Shown here: positions 58,272 through 64,000 of the stretch, in pieces
How the letters are laid out: each line of letters starts with the position of its first letter
Position numbering within the stretch: position 1 is the stretch's first letter
Assembly (NCBI GenBank): GCA_002746645.1
Contig: PDPU01000032.1
Coordinates: 1-64,000, forward strand
Direction of reading: 5' to 3'
DNA: 64,000 bases
Source of the DNA: Gammaproteobacteria bacterium
GTDB taxonomy: Bacteria > Pseudomonadota > Gammaproteobacteria > Granulosicoccales > Granulosicoccaceae
The notes under the pieces: generated by a model
The model's input: the letters and a program-made list of their open reading frames with translations, nothing else
Told to the model about the DNA's origin: nothing
Database searches by the model: none
Made by a program: the position numbers and the translations under genes

Positions 58272-58688
58272 TCAGCTTGGCCAGCAGTCGCTGCTCGCGG
58301 GATCAGGCGTCATGATGCCCTGATGGTTGATGGTCATCGTGGCGCAGGCAGTATCACCGCTCTGGCTGCCCGTGCCCCTGGCGGTGATCGTGAAGGTGCC
58401 GGCCGTCCTGGCGAGCGTCAGGGTGTAGAAGCCCTCGGGTGAGGTGGTGTTCTGCAGCGAGCAATTGGTGTAGGAAAAGGCCGTTGACTTGCAGCGTTCC
58501 ATGGTCTGCGCCTCGGCCAGCAGTGCGAGGCGCCCGTCGGCGCGGCGGCTTGACTGTACCCATTTCCCGTAGCTCGGGTAGGCAATGGCGGCAAGGATGC
58601 CGATGATCGCAACCACGATCAGCACTTCGATGAGGGTGAAGCCCACGATGGCGCTGCGGTACGCAAGGGGTTGCTGGCTGGGTGACAT
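58272..58688 (-). CDS. pilE: type IV pilus minor pilin PilE
   Basis: Prepilin of 138 residues with VGFTLIEVLIVVAIIGILAAIAYPSYGKWVQ, shown here as the segment around GFTLIEVLIVV, and a Cys pair near the C-terminus (SSDCWPS). The chain resembles PilE-type minor pilins rather than the major pilin. ATG 58688 removes the non-homologous upstream frame. It is 135 bp upstream of fimT. Confidence 0.88.
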   Translation of the reverse strand: MSPSQQPLAYRSAIVGFTLIEVLIVVAIIGILAAIAYPSYGKWVQSSRRADGRLALLAEAQTMERCKSTAFSYTNCSLQNTTSPEGFYTLTLARTAGTFTITARGTGSQSGDTACATMTINHQGIMTPDPASSDCWPS

Positions 58689-58821
58689 GCTTGTATTCTC
58701 GATGTTCTGTGGTGCGCTCGCGGCAGGTGATCGTCGCCGCGTCGGCAGGTTCACCTCGCTGATAGCGACCGCGCACGCCCGTTCATGATCGCCGGACAAG
58801 GCCGGCCTTCGGGAATGTGAG

Positions 58822-58850
58822 GTGCCGCACGGCTGTCAGCCGTGCAGCAC
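58822..58850 (-). terminator. hairpin downstream of the second pilY1
   Basis: GTGCCGCACGGC and GCCGTGCAGCAC form a 12 bp stem with one wobble/mismatch and a 5-base loop, 20 bp after the stop of the upstream pilY1 and before pilE. No T run follows on the minus strand, so it may reduce read-through or stabilise the message. Confidence 0.5.
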
Positions 58851-58869
58851 GTGTCGGCAATCGTCGATG

Positions 58870-61800
58870 TCAGTCGTCCTGCTCCACGTGTTCGCGCCAG
58901 TAGGTGCGGCGACGGAGTTCGTCGAACTGCATTTCGTCGATGGTCTGAGTGCCCACCACCACCGAGGCGTTGCCCTTCTCGGGAAAGAGAAGGGCCGCAG
59001 CCGGTGGAATGCCGGGTATGTTGAGTTTGCGGCGACGATCCGTTTTCGAGAGCACATTGCTGTCGTTGCCGAGGTCGAGATCGAGCACCGGTGCGCCGTT
59101 GCGAATCGAGAGGGCATAGAGATACCCTGAACCCTCGGCCGCGTTGCAGGCCGAGGTACTCCTTGCCGGGCTGTAGGTGGTGAAGATGACGCGGTGGTCG
59201 GCCGTGATGCTGCTGCTCAGCACCTTTTCGCCGTTGTCGTCGAGATCGATGTACCAGCCCCGGGCGTTCGCATCCAGCTTGGCATCGGTGTTGTCGGTCA
59301 CGTCGACGAGCTGTTTCGAATCGAGCGTGATCGGCGCATACTGAATGACGCCGAAACTGTTCAGTGGCGGGCCGTAGACGGCTTTCAGACGCAGACTGAA
59401 GAAGCGATCCTGAACCACGTCGTCGAGCGGATGTGCGCGCCAGCCTGAACCGATCGACACGGCAAGGTATTGACGGCCGTTGTCGGAGAACACCGAAATG
59501 TCGGGCGGGTAGTGGAAGCGGCGTGATTCCCTGGCCGTGTCGCCGGCGAGTTTCGCGATCACGCCACCGGTGATGCGCTTGTCGAGGCCTTGACCCGCCT
59601 TCTCGCTGTTGTTGATGTCGAGGCGCCAGAGCTGGCCGCCCATGTCACCGACATAGACCTGGTCGGCGAGGGTGTCGAAGTCGATGTCGATGACGCGCAC
59701 CTCGGACGGAATGCTGTAGTTCATGTCGTCGAAGGCGGCAAGCGCACGGTCGCTCTGCCAGAGCAGCTTGCCGGTCACGGCATCGACGATGAAGATCGCG
59801 CGGCCAACGCTGTCGGTGCGGCGTGTGGCTTCGCTGGCCGCCGTTTCCTGCGTGCCGTCACCGTCGGTATCGATCATGACGTTGCCGCTTGCCGGTGGAT
59901 CCTGATTCGGATCGTAGCCACCGCCGAAGATCAGCACCTCGCGAATCCTGTTCATGTGACGCACACGCGTCTTCACGGGCTTCGACCAGGTATCACCGAG
60001 TTCGATGAAGTTGCCGTCGGCCGTTGTCGCTGCGGTGTTGGAGAGATGGCTGCCGCCCTGGATGCTCCAGAGGTACTTCGGATTGTTGATGTCCGAGACA
60101 TCAAGCGCATAGTAGAGATTGCCGCCACGGCGCATGCCGACATAGAGGTAGGCCTTCTCGCCCGTGTCCACCATGCCGTTGCCGTTGGTGTCGTCGACCC
60201 AGATGGTCATGCCACCGTCGAGCCCGTAGGGGCGGCGCGAGACGTTCTCGTTCTGCAGCAGGCGATGGAGATTCTTCAGCAGTTCCCGCGGAATGAAGGC
60301 GAACTTCTCGGCGCCGTCGGCCGTGTCGGTGGCGTGCAGGTAGCCATCGTTGGTGGCGGTGAAGATGATCGAGCGACCCTGCTCGGAACCGTCGGCATAG
60401 GTCAGGATGACGGGCTGCGAGTGCATCGGGTCACCCATCTGCCCACGCGATTCATCGGTGTTCAGATCGGCGTCGATGTCGTTGATGTCCTGTCCGTGCG
60501 CCCAGTTGACGAGATCTTCATAGTAGCTGTCGGACGAGAATTCACCGGCAGGAAGCTGGAACCAGGCGCGCTTGAGTTCCGTGTTTCCGGGCAGAAGCCG
60601 GTTCTCCGCCGCGGTGAGTTGGGTGTTGCCGCCGGTCCAGGTAAACACCTTGCGTGAGAGGTGCGAGGGGTAGTCGGTCTGCAGTTCGGCGGCGGCGCCG
60701 CCGAGTTCGACACTGGCACCATCGGCCGAATTCGACCACCAGCTCTGTGCGCCCGGCAGGAATGCGCCCCTGGACTCGTCAACCGCCGGCTTGCCGTTTA
60801 CATCCACGATCGATGTGCTGCCGTCGTCGTTGACGCGCAGCCGGAAGCGCTTGAGGTTACCGTCCCAGCGTGCCGTGGAGGAGGGCTTGAAGAGCGCGTA
60901 GTAGAGGTCATCACGGTTGACCATGCGGTTGATCTGGTTCAACGAGGCGCTCGGCGCGACGAAACTCGTGTCGATCTTCGAGACATTGACGAGAATGTTC
61001 TTGAAGGCCGTCAGCAGTTCGGCCGAGGTGTCCGCTTCGTAGGTGCTGCCACCACCCTTCGCGGCAAGTCTGGCCAGGAACTTGCGCGCGTTCTTCGCGT
61101 CCTCGTCGTCGCCGAGCGCGAAACCGATCGTGTGTGTCGTGACCGTCTGCGTGCCGTCGATGCTTCCGGACTGATCCTCGTTGTGCAGGAAGGCGGTGAG
61201 ATCGACACCGCATGCTTCGGCTTTGGGAGAGTCTGCCTTGCACTGGCGTTGCATCATGCGGGGGATGCGCCGGTTGCGCGCCGTGTTCGAGGTGGCATAA
61301 CCGTCCGAAAGCAGCACGATGTGGTTCGACTGACACTCGCTGTCGATCGGTGACCGGTAGGTGGGTGTACTGGGTGACGTCCGTATCTTCTCCCTGATGC
61401 AATACCGGGAATCGAGATTGGCGTCGCTGCAGCCGTTCGGCCGGTATACCGAGCCGCCGATGTAGCTGAAGGGGTGGCTGACACGATGGTAGCGGTCGTT
61501 GTGTTTCCGCGCACCGCGGCGCAGGCCGTAGTCGACCGGTTCACCTCGCAGGTAGCGGGCGGCTTCGTACAGGGACGACACGATCGGCGTGCCCCCTTCG
61601 GGAACGAGGTTGTCGACCTGTTGCTTGAGCTGATCACGTACGGTCGAACCCGAGCTTTCCTGCCGTGACTGGTAACGGATGCGCAGACGGGCAGCGCCGG
61701 CTTCGCTGCCATCGGCCGAGTGGAAGCGATGCGGCGCGTTGCCGGAGAGCCGGAAGGCCATGGCGTTGCCGGCCTGCCAGCCGGTACGCGAAGTGACCGA

Positions 61801-64000
61801 TGCGACGAGATCGGTGAGGTTCACCGACGCCAGGAATTCGCCGTCGGCGACGGCGGACAGCGGCCAGGTCACGGGTGCCGACCAGGATCGTGAACTCAGG
61901 TTCCTTGCGAGGCCATAGAAGCGCCTGGCGTTGTCGGCTTCCTCGACGCTCAGCGACAGGTTGCCACTGGATGCTTCGGCAGCACTCTGCAGTTCGAGTA
62001 CGGCGCTGCTGATGACGGCATCCCGGGGCACGTTGATACCCGTGAAGCGCAGGCCGATGATGCGTTCCTTGCCCGTGTCGTCGCCGGTGGAGAGGTTGGT
62101 GTCGGAGAGCGACACCTTGCCGCTCGTTTCCATTTCCATGGCGTCGTCGTCAAGATCGGCGAGTGCGGCGTTCATCGTGGTGTTGGCGCAGTAGCCGCCC
62201 GACGGCACCGTGTCGGGGTCGTAGCTGACATGAAGCACCGGTGCCTCGACCGTGTTCCGGTCGGCACTGACGGCCCGACGAAGTCCCGTACCCGAGAAGA
62301 ACAGGGTAATGGGGTTGCCCGAGCACCAGTCGTTCAGTGACACGACATCCTGGACCACGGTGGAGATGTCGAAGGTTTCCTGCGTCAGTCCGGTCGTACC
62401 CCAGGCCCCGGGCTTCCATGTCACGCGCGAGGTGGTGCGAGTGCGCGCACCGATGTCGTTGTCACTTGCCCGGAACGAGGCACTGCGGCTGGTGGCCTCG
62501 GCACTGATGTCGAGGGAGGTCGCTTCGCTGCCGCTGGCGGCGGTCGTGAATCTGACTACCGCGCTCTTGATCGTGGCGTTCGGCGGTACGGCGAGGTTGC
62601 TGAATCGGATCGCCGTGGTCTGGGTGTCTTGCGTGGCTTCGGCCGTGCTCGCCCTGGGGCGCCAGTTGATGCGCAGCGAGGGCTTGACGCTGTCGGCATT
62701 GCCGGCGGCGGTCAGGAAACGGAAGACGTTGGTTTCGGTATTGACGTAACCGCTCGGCGCCGAGAGCCGCAGCGAGATGCTGTCACCCTTTTTCCAGTCA
62801 CCGTTGCCGAGCGTCGCACTGACGAGGTCGCCGATGTTGGGTGACACGCGCGCCCCGCCGGTGTCATTGACCGCCACGTTCTGCCACTGCACGAAGGCCG
62901 TGCTGAAGCTGCGGCCGTCGAGCGGGGTGTTGATGTAGCTTGCCGGGCTGCCCGTGAGTTCGGTATGCAGGTCGATCGCGAAGTCGCTGCCGTTCGAACT
63001 CGCACTCCCGGCGGCGCCTTCTCCACCCTTGTCGGCCGGTGTTTCGCTGAAGGCCTGCCATTCGACGAGCGTGTCTTCGGCCGCGTCGTTCTTCGCGGCG
63101 TGCAGTGTCAGGTAGGCACTGTCGATGACGGCACCGGCAGGGATGCCGACGTTGTCGAAACGCAGGGCGAAGGTTCGCTCGAGGTGATTCGCGTCGACGT
63201 GAAAGAGGCGCGCCACGGCATTGTCGAGGTTGCGCTTGCGCGTGCTTTCGACGACGTTGAAGATTTCGTCGAGCTGGGCGGTGGCGGTGTAGTCGACGCT
63301 CTTCACGCCAGAGTCATCGATACGGTAGCTGAATTCGAGCAGCGGTGCGTCTTTGGCGCCGCCACCGACGCCGTAGACCTCACGCAGATCCACCGCCACG
63401 TTGGTGTAGGTATCCTGCGGGTTCAGCAGGATGGAGATCTCGTTGCCGCTGGCCCAGTCAGGCAGGCGCACGAGCTCGTTGAGAATCCCGGCAATATCGG
63501 GTGTCTCGAGCTTCCGGTCGGACAACTCGTCATCGACATTGGGCGGTATGCGAGTCCAGGCGGTCAGCGCCGCGGTACGGTTCTGAGGGTCGCGGCGAAA
63601 GGCCAGCGTCGCTGCGCCGTTCGTGCCATCGGGGTAGGCCGTGGGGTTGGCGGTTGCCTCGGCGCTGATGTACGCCGACACCGCCCCGGGCTGGTTGACC
63701 GTGGCCGTGCTGTGGAACACGATGCGTGCGCTTTCGACCGTTGCACCCGGCGGAATCGTCACGTTCGCAAAGCGGTAGGCGAGGCTCGTCGGCAGGTAGC
63801 CATCGCTGCCGTGGTAGAACCAGGTATCGAGCAGGCGGTTGTGCGCGTATTCGGGGGCGGCCGAACCATCGATGCGGCTGGTTTCGGCAACGGCCTCGGT
63901 GGCGCGGGCAGAACCCGTGAAGCGTTCCCCCGTGGCCGGTGCGGCATCGTCGTCAAGCCTGTCTTCGACGACGCGCGTCATGTCGAGTGTCGGCGCGTCA
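58870..64000 (-). CDS. pilY1: second PilY1-type pilus protein with at least four jelly-roll modules (5' end outside window)
   Basis: Partial gene: the frame is open to the right edge, so the N-terminus is missing; over 1700 residues are present. The visible start already lies in jelly-roll modules. I count at least four, each marked by an LRF-x-N/G-x-x-(I/V)-P-x-x-A-x-(I/V)-x-S-A strand (for example ALRFDNVGIPAGAVIDSAYL). Then come the second half of the VWA domain (QSNHIVLLSDGYAT) and the PilY1 beta-propeller with calcium-type loop DIDFDTLADQVYVGDMGGQ. From the VWA half onward it parallels the product of 50824-55263. Likely an alternative pilus tip adhesin. Confidence 0.85.
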   Translation of the reverse strand, partial: DAPTLDMTRVVEDRLDDDAAPATGERFTGSARATEAVAETSRIDGSAAPEYAHNRLLDTWFYHGSDGYLPTSLAYRFANVTIPPGATVESARIVFHSTATVNQPGAVSAYISAEATANPTAYPDGTNGAATLAFRRDPQNRTAALTAWTRIPPNVDDELSDRKLETPDIAGILNELVRLPDWASGNEISILLNPQDTYTNVAVDLREVYGVGGGAKDAPLLEFSYRIDDSGVKSVDYTATAQLDEIFNVVESTRKRNLDNAVARLFHVDANHLERTFALRFDNVGIPAGAVIDSAYLTLHAAKNDAAEDTLVEWQAFSETPADKGGEGAAGSASSNGSDFAIDLHTELTGSPASYINTPLDGRSFSTAFVQWQNVAVNDTGGARVSPNIGDLVSATLGNGDWKKGDSISLRLSAPSGYVNTETNVFRFLTAAGNADSVKPSLRINWRPRASTAEATQDTQTTAIRFSNLAVPPNATIKSAVVRFTTAASGSEATSLDISAEATSRSASFRASDNDIGARTRTTSRVTWKPGAWGTTGLTQETFDISTVVQDVVSLNDWCSGNPITLFFSGTGLRRAVSADRNTVEAPVLHVSYDPDTVPSGGYCANTTMNAALADLDDDAMEMETSGKVSLSDTNLSTGDDTGKERIIGLRFTGINVPRDAVISSAVLELQSAAEASSGNLSLSVEEADNARRFYGLARNLSSRSWSAPVTWPLSAVADGEFLASVNLTDLVASVTSRTGWQAGNAMAFRLSGNAPHRFHSADGSEAGAARLRIRYQSRQESSGSTVRDQLKQQVDNLVPEGGTPIVSSLYEAARYLRGEPVDYGLRRGARKHNDRYHRVSHPFSYIGGSVYRPNGCSDANLDSRYCIREKIRTSPSTPTYRSPIDSECQSNHIVLLSDGYATSNTARNRRIPRMMQRQCKADSPKAEACGVDLTAFLHNEDQSGSIDGTQTVTTHTIGFALGDDEDAKNARKFLARLAAKGGGSTYEADTSAELLTAFKNILVNVSKIDTSFVAPSASLNQINRMVNRDDLYYALFKPSSTARWDGNLKRFRLRVNDDGSTSIVDVNGKPAVDESRGAFLPGAQSWWSNSADGASVELGGAAAELQTDYPSHLSRKVFTWTGGNTQLTAAENRLLPGNTELKRAWFQLPAGEFSSDSYYEDLVNWAHGQDINDIDADLNTDESRGQMGDPMHSQPVILTYADGSEQGRSIIFTATNDGYLHATDTADGAEKFAFIPRELLKNLHRLLQNENVSRRPYGLDGGMTIWVDDTNGNGMVDTGEKAYLYVGMRRGGNLYYALDVSDINNPKYLWSIQGGSHLSNTAATTADGNFIELGDTWSKPVKTRVRHMNRIREVLIFGGGYDPNQDPPASGNVMIDTDGDGTQETAASEATRRTDSVGRAIFIVDAVTGKLLWQSDRALAAFDDMNYSIPSEVRVIDIDFDTLADQVYVGDMGGQLWRLDINNSEKAGQGLDKRITGGVIAKLAGDTARESRRFHYPPDISVFSDNGRQYLAVSIGSGWRAHPLDDVVQDRFFSLRLKAVYGPPLNSFGVIQYAPITLDSKQLVDVTDNTDAKLDANARGWYIDLDDNGEKVLSSSITADHRVIFTTYSPARSTSACNAAEGSGYLYALSIRNGAPVLDLDLGNDSNVLSKTDRRRKLNIPGIPPAAALLFPEKGNASVVVGTQTIDEMQFDELRRRTYWREHVEQDD

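Overview
The window is about 64 kb of GC-rich, densely coded chromosome with no rRNA, tRNA, insertion sequence, prophage or CRISPR array that I can see. Gene order and content point to a free-living, probably marine gammaproteobacterium: sdhCDAB followed by sdhE-ygfX, pdxJ-acpS, carAB-greA, parE beside cnoX, and a type IV pilus minor pilin/PilY1 cluster. The genus cannot be read from the sequence alone. No gene-free stretch exceeds about 300 bases.

Layout. 0.1-5.4 kb: housekeeping enzymes (tadA, an alpha/beta hydrolase, the ABC-F protein uup, a YigB-like HAD phosphatase, a D-amino-acid aminotransferase). 5.6-16.3 kb: a cell-surface island with a membrane coiled-coil protein, an Ig-like membrane protein, a lipoprotein with a long Thr/Ser repeat tail, a small secreted protein, two GH16-type glucanase-like lipoproteins (one lacking the central catalytic Asp) and an outer-membrane beta-barrel protein. 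16.3-22.1 kb: a minus-strand respiratory/cofactor operon, SDHAF4 homologue-sdhC-sdhD-sdhA-sdhB-sdhE-ygfX-pdxJ-acpS. 22.1-30.0 kb: ygfZ, a 1720-residue SF1 helicase with a C-terminal Vsr-like nuclease, a Crp/Fnr regulator and a cyclase-FHA protein. 30.1-34.3 kb: a CBM9-type lipoprotein divergent from a Ser/Thr kinase gene and an Ig-like membrane protein gene. 34.4-39.1 kb: TRAP permeases and a dimethylglycine-dehydrogenase-like flavoprotein. 39.2-50.7 kb: ppk2, a 52-residue membrane protein, cnoX, parE, carAB, greA, a YcbK-like Tat protein, a secreted protein and a Trm112-like protein. 50.8-64.0 kb: a minus-strand type IV pilus cluster, pilY1(2)-pilE-fimT-pilV-pilW-pilX-pilY1(1), with the upstream pilY1 running off the right edge.

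The most interesting point is a three-part envelope module present twice, about 25 kb apart. Each copy has (i) a single-pass membrane protein with a coiled coil and a shared C-terminal domain of about 105 residues, (ii) an Ig-like domain plus C-terminal membrane segment, and (iii) a lipoprotein with a shared N-terminal domain. In one copy component (i) carries a complete Ser/Thr kinase at its N-terminus; in the other it carries a disordered region instead. The kinase copy lies next to a cyclase with an FHA (phosphothreonine-binding) domain and a Crp-family regulator, so a phospho-signalling circuit linked to surface polysaccharide or algal glycans is a reasonable hypothesis.

Two other patterns stand out. 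Both PilY1 proteins carry arrays of jelly-roll-like domains, and in the complete copy these are inserted inside the von Willebrand A domain. Also, several unrelated genes end in 18-20 bp tandem duplications that include or touch the stop codon.
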